Both the position numbers and the translations under genes were made by a program. This document shows, piece after piece, positions 16,964 to 27,372 of a DNA stretch of 64,000 nucleotides. This DNA comes from Palsa-504 sp963818225 (GTDB lineage Bacteria; Actinomycetota; Actinomycetes; Streptosporangiales; Streptosporangiaceae), in the NCBI GenBank assembly GCA_963818225.1, contig CAWFRO010000011.1, forward strand, positions 1,302,001 to 1,366,000, read 5' to 3'. The notes beneath the pieces were generated by a model. It saw only the letters and a program-made list of their open reading frames with translations. It ran no database searches and was not told where the DNA came from. Position 1 is the stretch's first letter; the number at the start of each line of letters is the position of its first letter.

Positions 16964-17347
16964 ATGGGCGGAGTCACCTACGACACTGGCGCGCTGGTCG
17001 CCGCCGAACGCAACAACCGTCAGATGTGGGCGCTGCACGTCGGCTACCTGGCCGAGGAGGTCATCTCCACCGTTCCTGCCTCGGTTCTGGCTGAGGCCTG
17101 GCGAGGAGGTTCCCGGCAGGCTAGCCTGAGCCGCCTGCTCCGCATGTGTAATACGGAGCCAATGACGGAGAATCTGGCCAGAAACGTAGGTGTGCTGGCA
17201 GGCTCGTCTGGTCACGACGACATCGTCGATGTATCTGTCGTCGAGGGTGCCGTCCGCCGCGGCGACGCCATCGTGACCTCGAACCTAACCCACGTGCGGA
17301 TGGTCGCCGGCGCTGTCGGCGCCAGCCCGCGAATTGAATCAATCTAA
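16964..17347 (+). CDS. VapC-like PIN-domain ribonuclease toxin
   Basis: PIN domain of 127 residues, metal-dependent RNase toxin. The first catalytic Asp is in YDTGALVAAERN, the Glu in LAEAWRGG, and the later acidic pair in SGHDDIVDVSVVEGA, so the active site looks complete. ATG at 16964. Its partner is the antitoxin at 16686. Target RNA unknown. Together with the restriction enzyme downstream it marks the start of an accessory island. Confidence 0.88.
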   Translation: MGGVTYDTGALVAAERNNRQMWALHVGYLAEEVISTVPASVLAEAWRGGSRQASLSRLLRMCNTEPMTENLARNVGVLAGSSGHDDIVDVSVVEGAVRRGDAIVTSNLTHVRMVAGAVGASPRIESI

Positions 17348-17486
17348 CCAGCCAGCAAGTGGCCTCCTCCCACGACATTGCAGCTGAAAAACGCCAGCAG
17401 GACTCGTGTAAAGCCCACCTCAAGACCAGATCTGCTCGCGCAGACACTGACCGAGCAGATCCTCAGTGAGCGAGCCGAGACCAGCC

Positions 17487-19385
17487 TCAACGGTCGCCGC
17501 AGTGAAACCTAAGCGAATTGCGTCTCTGCTTCGAGTTCTTCAGCCTCGTCTTCCGGCGTCGCAGCGTCGGCCTGAATGTCTGCGGCGAAGTCATCGGGCC
17601 GGCCTCCTCTGCACCGGTGGCGACCGCGCCGATGCCGCAGGCGCGTCGGATCTCCTGGATCATGGCGGCTTCGCGAGCTCGGAGAAAGCGATCGTAGATC
17701 TCCAGCGCCTGTTGGTGGGTCAGCGCCTCAGTCGCAATCCGAACGAGCGAGAGGCTCGCGTCGTCGACGAAGTGCGGCTCCATGAGGCTGAGTTGTGGTC
17801 CGGTGGGAAAGATCGCAGGATCGGCGATGTAGGTTGCCGGTGCCTTGTCCTTGATACGCCCGTTCGTCTCATTGGAGATGAGGGTCCGGTTCGCGATGCT
17901 GTTCACGTCTACGCGCTTGATGATGTCGTGGCGGCGCAAATACGCTTGCGGGAAGATGTGGTGGTCTTGGAGTTCCTGTAGTCGGATGTCCTCACCGCGC
18001 CTCCAGTCGCGGGCATTGTGCAGGGCCAGCAGACAGAACACGCCACTGTAGACCGCGCTCGCATAGCTGGCCGAACTACGGATACGGAAACCCGGAGCTC
18101 CGATCCAGTTTTGCGCCTCGCGGAAGATCTCAGGATCTGGGCCCCCCTCCAGCCAGTGGCGTGTCATCTCGAGGTAGTCCTTTCGGGACTTGCTCTCTAC
18201 CGCGCTTGAATAGCGCTCCATGAATACATTGCACCAGTACCAGCGGCGCAGCTCTTCCCGTTCCGTCTGGCCCAGCTGGTGGTTCTCGATCTCAGCTCGC
18301 AGGGCGGCAAGGATTGGAACAAGGCCAAATCCTGGAAGCCACTTCTTGTCGAAGACGCCAAAGCCATCAGGTCCTACATGAGTGATGAGCTCAAGCGCCC
18401 TTTCAATGGCTCCTGACGCGCGCCGCCAGTCCTCCGCAAAATTCGACGGTTCGAGATCGATGAGTATGCGTGGCTTCGGATCAAGACCGCGAAGGAGGGC
18501 GAGCGTGCGGAGGACAAGCACGCCAAACTTGTGCTCGTCCGCTTTGCCTCTCGACCATCCGCGCAGGCGCGGATGCGCTGCGCATGCTTCTGCCCAGAGG
18601 TCGTGGAGGCGGATGCCTGAGCGATACAGGCGGGCGGTGAGCAGGTCATAGACGGAGAGTTCGACACCGGTTGAGTTGAGCTTCTCGAAGATCGCACAGA
18701 CACGTCCGATGGACTCGCTGTCCGACTCGTCGACGCTTGGCAGCTCAACCAGCGGCGCTTGGAAGGTCTGGAAGGCTGTGACGGCAGCGGTCCAACCGTC
18801 GCGCCACTCTGACCGATACTGGGAGAGCCGGTCCGGCGAAGTGCTACGCAGCCAGTCCTCGAAGCCATCTCGCCAAGCGTAGAAGCCCTGCTGCGTAAGA
18901 AGGGCGGTACAAGGCAACACGCGTTGCGAGTATTGCATCTCAGGCTCATCGAGCCTGCGAAGTTCGCGCCGGGCTCGGTCGAAGACGATGTCATCGCTGT
19001 CTGGTTCGGACAGCATGACATCGAGACTTAGAAAGAACCAGCGCCGCTGGCTTGAGTCTTTAAGGGAGAGGTCCGGGGCCGTAAGCGCGTAAATCAGTGA
19101 GGAGAGCCGCTGCTGGCCATCCAGGATCAAGTGCTCGGGACGTGGCTCTTGAAATGATGGTTTGGCGCCGCGGAGGAAAATCGGCGCAAAGGGTGGATTA
19201 TTCGCATCACATCGCAAAAGGAGCAATGAGCCGATAAAGTAACCGCGAACGATCGACCGGATAAGGTCGGCCACCTCCTCACGTGTCCAGACGAAATCTC
19301 GCTGAAAGTTCGGCAGGCAAATCTTGCCATCATGCGCCTGCTCGACGAGCCCAATGACCTTGCGCTTATCGGGAAAGATCTCCAT
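17487..19385 (-). CDS. GmrSD-like DUF262/DUF1524 nuclease (type IV restriction)
   Basis: Single-chain GmrSD-type protein of about 632 residues. GmrSD enzymes cleave DNA with modified (glucosylated) hydroxymethylcytosine using NTP. The N-terminal DUF262 ParB/Srx-like domain has the LPNFQRDFVW stretch and the nucleotide-binding ILDGQQRLSSL. The C-terminal DUF1524 His-Me-finger nuclease has DHHIFPQAYLRRH followed by NSIANRTLIS. Start set at ATG 19385 (MEIFPDKRK), where family similarity begins; a longer frame to 19475 exists. GC content drops relative to neighbours, supporting acquisition by transfer. Likely an anti-phage gene. Confidence 0.9.
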   Translation of the reverse strand: MEIFPDKRKVIGLVEQAHDGKICLPNFQRDFVWTREEVADLIRSIVRGYFIGSLLLLRCDANNPPFAPIFLRGAKPSFQEPRPEHLILDGQQRLSSLIYALTAPDLSLKDSSQRRWFFLSLDVMLSEPDSDDIVFDRARRELRRLDEPEMQYSQRVLPCTALLTQQGFYAWRDGFEDWLRSTSPDRLSQYRSEWRDGWTAAVTAFQTFQAPLVELPSVDESDSESIGRVCAIFEKLNSTGVELSVYDLLTARLYRSGIRLHDLWAEACAAHPRLRGWSRGKADEHKFGVLVLRTLALLRGLDPKPRILIDLEPSNFAEDWRRASGAIERALELITHVGPDGFGVFDKKWLPGFGLVPILAALRAEIENHQLGQTEREELRRWYWCNVFMERYSSAVESKSRKDYLEMTRHWLEGGPDPEIFREAQNWIGAPGFRIRSSASYASAVYSGVFCLLALHNARDWRRGEDIRLQELQDHHIFPQAYLRRHDIIKRVDVNSIANRTLISNETNGRIKDKAPATYIADPAIFPTGPQLSLMEPHFVDDASLSLVRIATEALTHQQALEIYDRFLRAREAAMIQEIRRACGIGAVATGAEEAGPMTSPQTFRPTLRRRKTRLKNSKQRRNSLRFHCGDR

Positions 19386-19782
19386 ACGGCCACATCCTAT
19401 CCGCCAGTTCTGTTGCTGGACGACCGGTGGCGCGAGGCGACGGCCGTTTCGCGGGCGGCACCCCCCTACGTCCATACCACCACCGGTCCCGGGCGGTGCA
19501 GTGATGGCTGGACTCGGTCTGCCGAGTCTCGGAGAGCGATCGGGCGGAGCGCCACCCCATCCATCGGCGCCGCGGCGAGATCCGCCGGCAAGTCGACCCA
19601 GACCACGGGAGAGTCAGCAACCAAGGACCGGAAGCCGGAAGTGACGGCGCAGTGTCAGGGGTAAGCGGGTTCATCTACGCCAGGTTCTTGCGTTATGTGA
19701 CCTTTCGGCTACTATCTGGTGACATAGTGACGCCGGTTAATAGCAGGGCGGCCATCGCGTGCCGATCATCAGGAGGCTATCG
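19386..19782. other. Intergenic region, island promoter zone
   Basis: No gene is supported here. Overlapping short frames on both strands show no recognisable domain. It holds the promoters of the minus-strand GmrSD gene and of the plus-strand membrane protein at 19783; AT content is raised near 19680-19745. Confidence 0.5.
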
Positions 19783-20220
19783 GTGAAACGGGGGTTCAGG
19801 ATCGGCGCGTGGATCCTGCTTGCGCTGGCCGTGCTGGCTGTAGCGGTCATCGTGCCAGTGGGTGCGCTGCGGGCTCATGGTACGACGGCATTTAACTGGT
19901 GGGTTGGTTTGGCCACTGTTGCGGCTGTGCCGCTCGCCGCGGGTGGCCTCGTTCTGATGTTCTGGAACAAGGTCACTGCCAGCGTGACCCGGCTGACGAG
20001 AAGTGAGAACGGTGAGGTGCAGGCGAGGCATCCACTTGATCATGGTGAGCGGCAGGCTGATGAGCTGATCCGGATGAGCGCTGAGAGTTCCGATCGGCCG
20101 ACGGGTTCGGTGACCCTGGGGTTGGTTGCTTCTGTCGCTCACGCCGAGGAGACATCTGGTGCGCTTAAGCCGGACGGTCTCGGTTGGGTTTCCGCTCGTA
20201 GACGTGGACACATCGCTTAA
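19783..20220 (+). CDS. Two-helix membrane protein, probably cut by the IS3 element
   Basis: 145 residues, no recognised family. Two hydrophobic helices (IGAWILLALAVLAVAVIVPV and LATVAAVPLAAGGLVLMFW) are followed by a charged cytoplasmic stretch. AGGAGG at 19771-19776 selects the GTG at 19783 over one eight codons earlier. The last 20 or so residues run into the leader of the transposase gene, and the stop directly abuts its ribosome site, so the original protein was probably longer and lost its C-terminus on insertion. Such double-helix anchors often front a larger signalling or defence domain, but none remains. Confidence 0.6.
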   Translation: MKRGFRIGAWILLALAVLAVAVIVPVGALRAHGTTAFNWWVGLATVAAVPLAAGGLVLMFWNKVTASVTRLTRSENGEVQARHPLDHGERQADELIRMSAESSDRPTGSVTLGLVASVAHAEETSGALKPDGLGWVSARRRGHIA

Positions 20221-20233
20221 AAGGAGGATAGCG

Positions 20234-20530
20234 ATGGCAGAGACACGCAGGAAGTTCGATCAGGCTTTCAAGGAGGGCGCGGTCCGGCTGGTCCGGGAGA
20301 CCGGCCGCCCGATCGCGCAGGTCGCCAAGGACCTCGGGATCAACGAGGGCACCCTGGGCAACTGGGTGAACGCCGACCGGCGCCGCCGCAGCGACGGTGA
20401 CGGCGCGCTGAGCGAGGATGAGCGGGCGGAGCTGGCCCGGCTGCGCAAGGAGAACGCTGAGCTGGCGATGGAGCGTGATGTGCTTAAGCGCAGTGTCGCC
20501 CTCTGGGTCAAGGACGCGATGGGGCGGTAG
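20234..20530 (+). mobile_element. IS3-family transposase OrfA
   Basis: 98-residue OrfA. RRKFDQAFKEGAVRLVRETG opens the helix-turn-helix, IAQVAKDLGINEGTLGNWVN is the recognition part, and a leucine-zipper-like coiled coil (ARLRKENAELAMERDVLKRS) follows. AAGGAGG sits six bases before ATG 20234. OrfA is intact but OrfB is reduced to a remnant, so the element cannot move by itself. The terminal inverted repeats could not be identified. Confidence 0.9.
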
Positions 20531-20532
20531 CG

Positions 20533-20652
20533 TTGGCCCCCCCTGATTGCGCCCAGAGGGACCAGCACCAGATCCCGCACGTGGCGACTTGCCGGGCGCT
20601 GGGCGTGTCCGGTCTGAAGCCGCAGTTCGTGCGCGCGCCGAGCGTGACCTAG
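20533..20652 (+). pseudogene. IS3 OrfB remnant
   Basis: A 39-residue frame starting with TTG 20533 contains QRDQHQIPHVATCRALGVSG, which matches the N-terminus of IS3 OrfB (pattern HGIPHAxSCRALGVS). It then loses similarity and stops at 20652. The DDE catalytic domain is absent, so most of the element's right half has been deleted. Confidence 0.75.
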
Positions 20653-20659
20653 TGGCACT

Positions 20660-20859
20660 ATGACCTACCGGGAACGGCAGCGACTGACCGATATCCAGGC
20701 GGCTATCGACGCCATCCGCTGCCACCTGCAGCGGGGTCACCTGTCCGACCTTCTGATATTCGACGCCGTCCGATCCGGCTGCTGGAAATCGGTGAAGCCG
20801 TGAAGGCCCTGCCCGCCGAGGTGCATAGCGCTCAGCCGAGCTCAGTAACTGGGGGATAG
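20660..20859 (+). pseudogene. HepT-like (DUF86) toxin fragment, frameshifted
   Basis: ATG 20660 begins MTYRERQRLTDIQAAIDAIR, continues to LSDLLIFDAV, then the conserved RLLEIGEAVKALPAEV appears in the next frame (one base missing near 20775). This is the N-terminal half of a HepT/DUF86 HEPN RNase. The C-terminal part with the catalytic R-x4-6-H motif is missing, so it is dead. No MntA nucleotidyltransferase partner is present. Probably collateral of the IS insertion. Confidence 0.7.
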
Positions 20860-20887
20860 GCAGTAACCGCTGGTCGACGCCGAGCGT

Positions 20888-22145
20888 TCAGGCGGGATCG
20901 AACCAGACCGGCAGGTTCGGCGGCGAGCGGAACAGCAGCCCGTGGATATGCGTGTCATCGCCGCCCGGATCCAGCCGCAACCCCGGCAGCCGATCGAGCA
21001 CCGCGTTCAGCAGCACCCGCATCTCCACCCGGGCCAGATGCATCCCCAGGCACTTATGCGCCCCATCGCCGAACGACATGTGCTGCTTGTCCCCCCGGAA
21101 CACATCGAACGCATCCGGCTCCGGATACCGCCCCGGATCCCGGTTCGCCGCCCCCAGCGACACCGCGACAAAACCGCCCGCAGGAACATGCACCCCGCCC
21201 AGCTCCACATCCTCAGTCGCCGTCCGGGCCACAGTCAGCAGCGGCGTCTCCCACCGCAGCGCCTCCTCGATGGCCTGCGGCACAAGCTCCCGGTCAGCGC
21301 GTACCGCCTCCAACAGATCCGGATGCGACAGCAGGCCGAACAGCAGGTTGCTCGACGACCGGTACGTCGTCTCCGCCCCCGCGGGCAGGAGCAGCAGCAG
21401 GAACGGATAGATCTCCTCGTCGCTGAGCCGCCGCCCGTCGACCTCGGCCTCGATCAGCTGGCTCACCAGGTCCTCGCGGGTGTGCCGCCGCCGGTCGGCG
21501 ATGATGTCGGCGAAGTAGCCGCGAAGCTCCTGGCTGGCGGCCACGGCCCGGTCCCAGTTCCGCATGACCCCGATCAGCTCGGTCGACAGCCGCAGGAACC
21601 GCGGCCAGTCGCTTTCGGGCAGGCCCAGGACCCGGGCGATGACCCGCACCGGGAACGGAAAGGTCAGCTGCGGAATCAGGTCGGCATGCCCGTCGGCGGC
21701 GAAGGCGTCGATCAGCTCGCTGATGGTAGGCCCGATGATCGTGTCGCTCCACTGGTCCAGGACGCGGGCCCGGAACGCCTTAGCCACCAGGGCACGGTGG
21801 CGCAGATGCTCGGGCCCGTCCATCTGCAGGATGCTCCGCCCTAGGACCTGCCCCATGAAGCTGGCGTAGCCGGCCGAGGAGAACCGCGCGTCGTCGGTGA
21901 GCACCTGCTGCGCGAGCTCATGATTCATCACGGTGAACAGCGACGTCATCCGCGGAGCCTTCCGGTCCAGCCGGGTCGTGTCGCCTGACTCCGGGCCGAA
22001 GTGGATCTCCATGACCGGGCTGTCCGCCCGGATGCCCGCGAACATCGGATACGGGTCGCGTACGTCCCCGGCGAGTTCGGCGAACTGCCGCATCGGGTCG
22101 TAGCCGTCCTCAGCCAGACCCGTCCTGCCCAGGCGTCGTGACCAC
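20888..22145 (-). CDS. Cytochrome P450
   Basis: Bacterial class I P450 (about 415 residues). I-helix LLPAGAETTYRSSSNLLFGL (AGxET), ExxR in IEEALRWETPL, and the haem loop FGDGAHKCLGMHLARVEMRV with the Cys ligand are all intact. The start is probably GTG 22145, behind GGAAGGAG. In that frame one extra G near 22120 breaks the N-terminus (VTTPGQDG, then LAEDGYDPM in the main frame). A much longer frame reading upstream belongs to the methyltransferase. It lies directly downstream of the methyltransferase on the same strand, so the two may act on one metabolite. Partner ferredoxin genes are not in the window. Confidence 0.88.
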
Positions 22146-22190
22146 TCCAGTCTCCTTCCATGTCCAAGATAAAAGGCCCAAGATAAGAAG

Positions 22191-22951
22191 CGGTGCGCGG
22201 TGACGATCCAGGCGCGGGAGTCGAACCACACACCGTCGCCGCTCAAGTGCGCGGCGAGCATCTCGCGCAGCCGCCCGAGCACACGGGCCGCCGCGGTCGG
22301 GATCCAGCCGACCGAGCACATCCCGGGTCGACGCAAAGCCGCAGACCCAGTCGAGAGCGGCGGCTACATCCGGGCCGAAGTACATGGGCTCGCGAACGTC
22401 AGTGAAGGTGACGCCGACGAACCCCGCAGCCTCCAGGATCCTGCTCACGACCGGCGGATCGGCCAGGGAGAACGGACCCGGTGCCGCGGAAACCACGGCC
22501 GGTGCTCCGTCGGGTCCGGCCAGCGATCGGCGGATCGCCACTTCCCACTCGTTGTCATCGTCGGCCTGCCAGACCATCATCACCAGGCGCCCGCCCGGAC
22601 GCAGCGCCCGTCCGATATTGGCGAACGCACGCCAGGGTCGTCGAAGAACATCGTGCCGAACCTGCTCATGGCCAGGTCGAACCGCTCTAGCGGAAAGGGA
22701 TGAACCTGAGCATCGGCGCACTCAAAGGTGACGTTGTGTGCCCCCTGCACCCGGGCGAGCTCGCGGGCCCGCTCGATGGCCGGCGCAGAGATGTCGACCC
22801 CGAGCGCACTGCCTGCCCGGGCGATTCGCGCGGCTTCACGGGTTGTCCGCCCGCTCCCGCATCCGATGTCCAGCACGTGCTCGCCGGCCTGGACACCCAA
22901 CGCCCGGCGTAGTACCGCGTGATGCAGCCGCAGTTCGGCGTCGTAATCGAT
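22191..22951 (-). pseudogene. Class I SAM methyltransferase, two frameshifts
   Basis: SAM-binding motif I is clear (GEHVLDIGCGSGRTTREAAR) followed by GVDISAPAIERARELA and FPLERFDLAMSRFGTMFFDD. Similarity continues in a second frame from about 22645 (FANIGRALRPGGRLVMMVWQ) and returns to a third segment at about 22290 (RVLGRLREMLAAHLSGDGVW). Upstream of the first Met the frame stays open (IDYDAELRLHHAVLRRALG), so the exact start is unresolved. About 250 residues when restored. Runs straight into the P450 gene. Confidence 0.75.
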
Positions 22952-22999
22952 GGGCCTCAGCTTACAAGTGCTCCCGGCAGGCTCCCTGGCCGGAAACGA

Positions 23000-25900
23000 T
23001 TACGCCGGCGACCGGAATGAGCCGCGTTCCTCCCAGGCTCGGCACAGGGCGTTCGCCAGGGTCATCTGGTGCGGTGTCTGGCAGGACACCCGGATAAGGT
23101 CGGGGCTGGCCACGATGACCGCCATCGCCCTGGCCCGCGAGGTCGCCACGTTCAGCCGGTGCCGATCGTAGAGAAACTCCAGGCCGCGCGGCGCATCGTC
23201 GGCTGACGAGGTGGCCATCGAATAGATCACTACCGGGGCCTCGCGGCCCTGGAACTTGTCGACCGTGCCGACCCTGAACCCGGTCAGGCCGCGGACCGCC
23301 AGCGCGCCCTGGATGGCCCTGATCTGCGCGTTGTACGGCGTCACGATCAGGATGCCGTCGCAGCCAACCGGCCGGACCGCACCGTCCCGGTCCTGCCACG
23401 AGCAGACCGCGAGCGTCTCCGCCAGCCGCGCTACCTCGTCGGCCTCTTCCGGTGACGCGTTCGTGTTGCCCTGGTGGAGAACCTCCACGAAGCGCAAGCC
23501 GGAGCGGAGCGCAGCCGGAGCCGGAGAACGGCGGGTCGCCCAGGATCTCTTGCCGGCCGAGGCCTTCGACGCCGTGCAGCTTCCCGTCGTAGAAGACCTC
23601 GGAGGTGTACCGGCACAGGTCCGGGTGCATCCGGTAGGTCAGGTCCAGCAGCAGCCCGGCGCCCTCGGGCATCGTCGCGCGCTCGCCCAGGATGTGGCCT
23701 AGCGCCGAGGCGCCCGCTCCCGGCGGGTGCGTAGCCTGGCTCGGCTGGGCCAGCTGCTGCGGGTCGCCCAGCAGCACCAGGTTCCGGGCCGCCCCGGCCA
23801 CCGCCAGGACGTTGGCCAGCGACATCTGCCCCGCCTCGTCCACGAACAGGGTGTCCACGCTGTCCGCCAGGCCTTCGCGCGCCCATAGCCAGACCGTGCC
23901 CGCCGCTACGTCGAGCTCGCCGTCCCGTAGCGCCCGCTCCAGCCGCTCGTTCGTCATCTCGGTGGCCGAGTCATGCAGAAACTGGTTGTCCCCATCCGCC
24001 CGCTGGCCGATGCGCGGAGCGAGCCCCCACTGGCCGGCGTGCGCGCACACCGTGTCGATCAGATGATGGATCACCGCGTGCGACGGCCCGGTGATGCCGA
24101 CCGTACGGCCCTGCGCGACCAGCGCGAGGATCTGCTCGGCGGCGGTGTAGGTCTTCCCGGTTCCCGGTGGCCCCTGCAACGGCAGGTACGACCGGCGGAG
24201 CGAGGCAGCCAGCCGGACCGCGGCCTCGACGGCCCTCTCGTACTCGCCCCCCACGGGACCTTCGGTCCTCGGGCTTCCTGCCGAAGCAACAGCGCCGTAG
24301 CTGCGTCCCCACCCCCGGCACCCTCACGCACCACCCGGTCGCCCAGGTCCCTGAGCCGTTCCCGCAGCTCCCCCGTGCCGATCGGGCCGCCTTCGACCAG
24401 GGCCGCGGGCAACGGTCCGTCGTACGCGTTGCCTATCTTCAGGTCGATCGTCCCGGCCCCATCGTCCACCGCCCAGACCGTCCAGCCCCGCCTGGTCTCG
24501 GCGTCATACGCCGTCTCCCCGGCTGAGAACCCGTGCTCCTGCGGCGGGAACGAGAAGCGCCGTACCACCGACTTTTTGACCTGGTCCACGATCTCGCCGC
24601 CGACGAGCCCGCCGAGCGCGTCCGGCTCACCGATCAGCTCCGCGGGGCTGAGCGTGCGGACGTAGAAGTACCGCCACCAGGCGGGCTTGGCCTCCCGCCG
24701 GTGCCAGTCGATCAGGTCGGCCAGCAGCGCCCGCGCCGCCTGCTCCTCCGTGCGCTCGCCGGCCTCTGCCGGGACGCCATCAAGCAGCGCGGACCTGATC
24801 CGGGTGACCTCCGGGTCCTCGGGCGCCCGCGCCGCCTCCTGCTCGGTGACAACCGGCCGGGGGAGTTGCACGCCGGTCCGTTCGGCCAAATCAAGGCGAC
24901 GCGCCTCCAGCCAGTCACGCAGGGCCAGGGTCGCCCGGCAGTCGTCCTCGTTATATCCGGCCACCTGTTGCCGCCCGGCGTCGCCCGCGGCCGTCCCGTC
25001 TTCCAGCGCCGCCTCGAACCCGATCAGGCTGGCCGTCGCCTCCCGCAGGTCCACCTGCCGCCGGTACCCGCACAGCGGTTCCAGCCGCTTGATCGAGTAG
25101 CTCTCCACCCCGGCCTGCACCCCCTGCCGGACAACCTTGTACAGGTCGACGAACACCCCCAGCCGGAACAGGTCGTCCACCTCGTCCTCGCGGGTGGCGA
25201 ACCGCCCCATCAGCCTGCCCACCGCCTCCTGCCGGGTGCCGTGCAGCTCGGTCAGATGGTCGACCGACGTCGGCTCGTAGTGGTTGTAGTGGTACACGTG
25301 CAACCCGGGGCGGCGGGCGCGCCGCTCGGTGATGAAGTCGACGAGCTCCTCGAACGCCCGTTTCTCGCCCCGCCGGTCGAAGGCCCAGATCGGCGTGTAC
25401 CGCGGGCGGCCTGCCTCATCCAGGTCGGCCGTGTCCACCACGCCGAACAGGTACTGCAACCCGAACTCCCGGCTGTCCTCCGAGTAGTAGCGGGCCCCCT
25501 CGATGTCGAAGAACAGGTCGCCGTCCACCGGTTCGGGCAGCGCGAGCAGCCCGCGGTTCGGGACCAGCGCGCCGCCGGCGTCCCGTTCCGGCTCCAGCAG
25601 CCTGAACCGGATGGTCCCCTCGTCCTCGCTGGCCACCTGCAGCCGGGCCTGCGCCCGGGCGCGATCCAGGGAGTCCGGGCTCACCCGGTCCAGGCGGGGG
25701 AGCTCGGTCATGGCCGCGAACCCGCGCCGGGTGGCGATCCCGTCCCCCTTCAGCGCTCGCCGCTGCCCCTTCGGCATCCCGGCGATCAGCGACAGGTCGT
25801 CGTCGTCCCGCCGCCGTCCGGCGCACAGCTCACTCCACCGGCAGATGGCGCAGTGCTCGACTGGTTCGGGGTACAGCCCCGCCGGCGGCCCCGCTGCGAG

Positions 25901-26512
25901 CGTCTCGACCAGCCGCCGCCGGGTCTGCCGTTCATATGCGGCGAAGTCCCGCACCTTGAACGGGACGAACTCCCCGTGTCCGAGCGCCAGGTGCATCCAG
26001 CGCGGTTCGGTGCCCTGCAGTTCGGCCAGCAGCCGCGAGTAGAACGCGGTCTGCAGGACGGCCCGGGCCTTCGCCGTCCGGGCCAGCTTGGCGTCCACCA
26101 CCTCGTAGTGCCGCCCGTCCGGCCGCGGCTCCCCGTCCGGAGCCGGCAGCAAGTCCGCTCGCACCAGGAAATCCGGCCGCCCCAGCAGCGCCACTCCGTC
26201 CCCGGCGCCCGTCAGCGTCCCCTGGTAAATGACCCCGATCCCGCTCCGGATCGCCGCTGCGGTCATCTCGGCTGCGTCCTCCGCTCCGCCGAGATCCGCG
26301 ACCTCGTGCCCGTCCGCCCGGAACCGCTCGAGCACCACGCGCTCGTGCTCCTCCCCGCGCCGCACCAGGTCCTCGAACCCGACGTCGACCGCGTGCGGTG
26401 GCCGCAGTGCCCCCCGCGCCGCCTGCAAGTCCAGCTGGGTCAGCTGCTGGCAGGCCAGAAAGTTGGCGACATCGCTCGCCGCCACCCGCAGCCGGCCTTC
26501 CGTGATCTTCAT
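23000..26512 (-). CDS. TM0106-type RecB-like nuclease fused to SF1 helicase, two frameshifts
   Basis: Very large protein (about 1,170 residues if restored). N-terminus (MKITEGRLRVAASDVANFLA) is a RecB-like nuclease with DAKLARTAKARAVLQTAFYS and a Cys cluster (HCAICRWSELCAGRR). The middle has a YprB-type RNase H domain (DLFFDIEGARYYSED, VYHYNHYEPT, YNEDDCRATLALRDWLE). The C-terminus is a DNA2/UPF1-like SF1 helicase: Walker A GPPGTGKTYTA, Walker B VDEAGQMS, VDKFQGREAPVVIYSMATSS and NVATSRARAMAVIVAS. Breaks near 24250 and 23500 move the helicase part through other frames. The start is ATG 26512, nine codons inside a longer frame. DNA-end processing or phage defence is plausible. Confidence 0.85.
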
Positions 26513-26717
26513 CGATCCTCCGCGCTCCGCCTGCCCCATAGGACGCGCCGGCCGCCCCGCGCGTGCACACCGCCCGGCGGCGGGGTCCAGCCAGTGGGCG
26601 TCCAGGTCGAAGCGTGCCTGCGGAAATCGGATGGGTTGCCGTGGGTGACCCGGTGCGGTAGTTCGCCGCCCACCCCAGCGATCGCGTCGTCGGCGATCGT
26701 CCTCGTCCGCCGGATGC

Positions 26718-27281
26718 CTAAGGCCCGGACGGCAGCAGCTTCATCAGTTCCTGGGCGGTAGTCTCCAGCGGCTCGCTGCTGCGCTCGGCCCGGCACAAGA
26801 TCAGCGCGCCTTCCATCGCGGCCAAGCTAGTGGTGGCGATCGGCCCGGCCCGGTGCGCGGGCACCCCGGCCGCCTCGAGCTGGCTGGCCAGCAGGGCAGT
26901 CCACTGTGCGAAGGCGCCGCGCGCGGCGTCGATCAGGTCGTCCCCAGCGCTGCCGGTGTCGATCGCGATGCCGGCTACCGGGCAGCCGGACGAGCCGCCC
27001 GAAGTCTGCACCGACTGGCGCCACAGATCAATGAACCAGGCCAGCACGCCGGAGGGCGTCGTAGCGGGACAGGCCTGAAGATGCGCAAGGATCTGCTCTG
27101 AGGTCCACCCGATCGCGTCCTGCGCGAGCTGTTTCTTGCCGCCCGGGAAGTGGTGGTAAATCGAACCGCGGGGAGCGCCGCTATCGGCGAGCACGTCGGA
27201 GAACGAGGTCGCGCTCAGCCCGCGGGAGCCGAACAATGCTGCGGCGCTGCGCACCATCCGCGTCCGGCTGTTGCTGTTCAT
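26718..27281 (-). CDS. TetR-family repressor (LmrA/YxaF-like)
   Basis: 187 residues. Helix-turn-helix region SATSFSDVLADSGAPRGSIY followed by HHFPGGKKQL; the ligand domain has the SGGSSGCPVAGIAID stretch typical of LmrA/YxaF-like TetR proteins. ATG 27281 follows GAGGTGAAGG. It is divergent from the tautomerase gene with a near-palindrome between them, so it likely represses both. Confidence 0.9.
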   Translation of the reverse strand: MNSNSRTRMVRSAAALFGSRGLSATSFSDVLADSGAPRGSIYHHFPGGKKQLAQDAIGWTSEQILAHLQACPATTPSGVLAWFIDLWRQSVQTSGGSSGCPVAGIAIDTGSAGDDLIDAARGAFAQWTALLASQLEAAGVPAHRAGPIATTSLAAMEGALILCRAERSSEPLETTAQELMKLLPSGP

Positions 27282-27296
27282 GCCTTCACCTCTTGA

Positions 27297-27314
27297 CTAT
27301 GACGGCCGACATAG
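27297..27314. promoter_or_regulatory. Candidate TetR operator
   Basis: CTATG-A-CGGCCG-A-CATAG is symmetrical at 16 of 18 positions. It sits 16 bases upstream of the tetR start and 59 bases upstream of the tautomerase start. A TTGACT just before it may be part of a promoter. Assignment to this TetR is by position only. Confidence 0.55.
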
Positions 27315-27372
27315 TGCAGGCTTGAGCCGTCAATTATGATCCTCATCATAGAGGCTCGCGGAGGAGACCCCC

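Noticed and set aside
22146..22336. N-terminal extension of the P450
   Set aside because: These codons match the C-terminus of the methyltransferase; the ribosome site and the duplicate copy at 28.1 kb place the P450 start at GTG 22145.
24533..26761. 742-residue plus-strand frame
   Set aside because: It is antisense to the nuclease-helicase gene, is rich in Arg/Pro/Gln and shows no domain; a GC-rich shadow.
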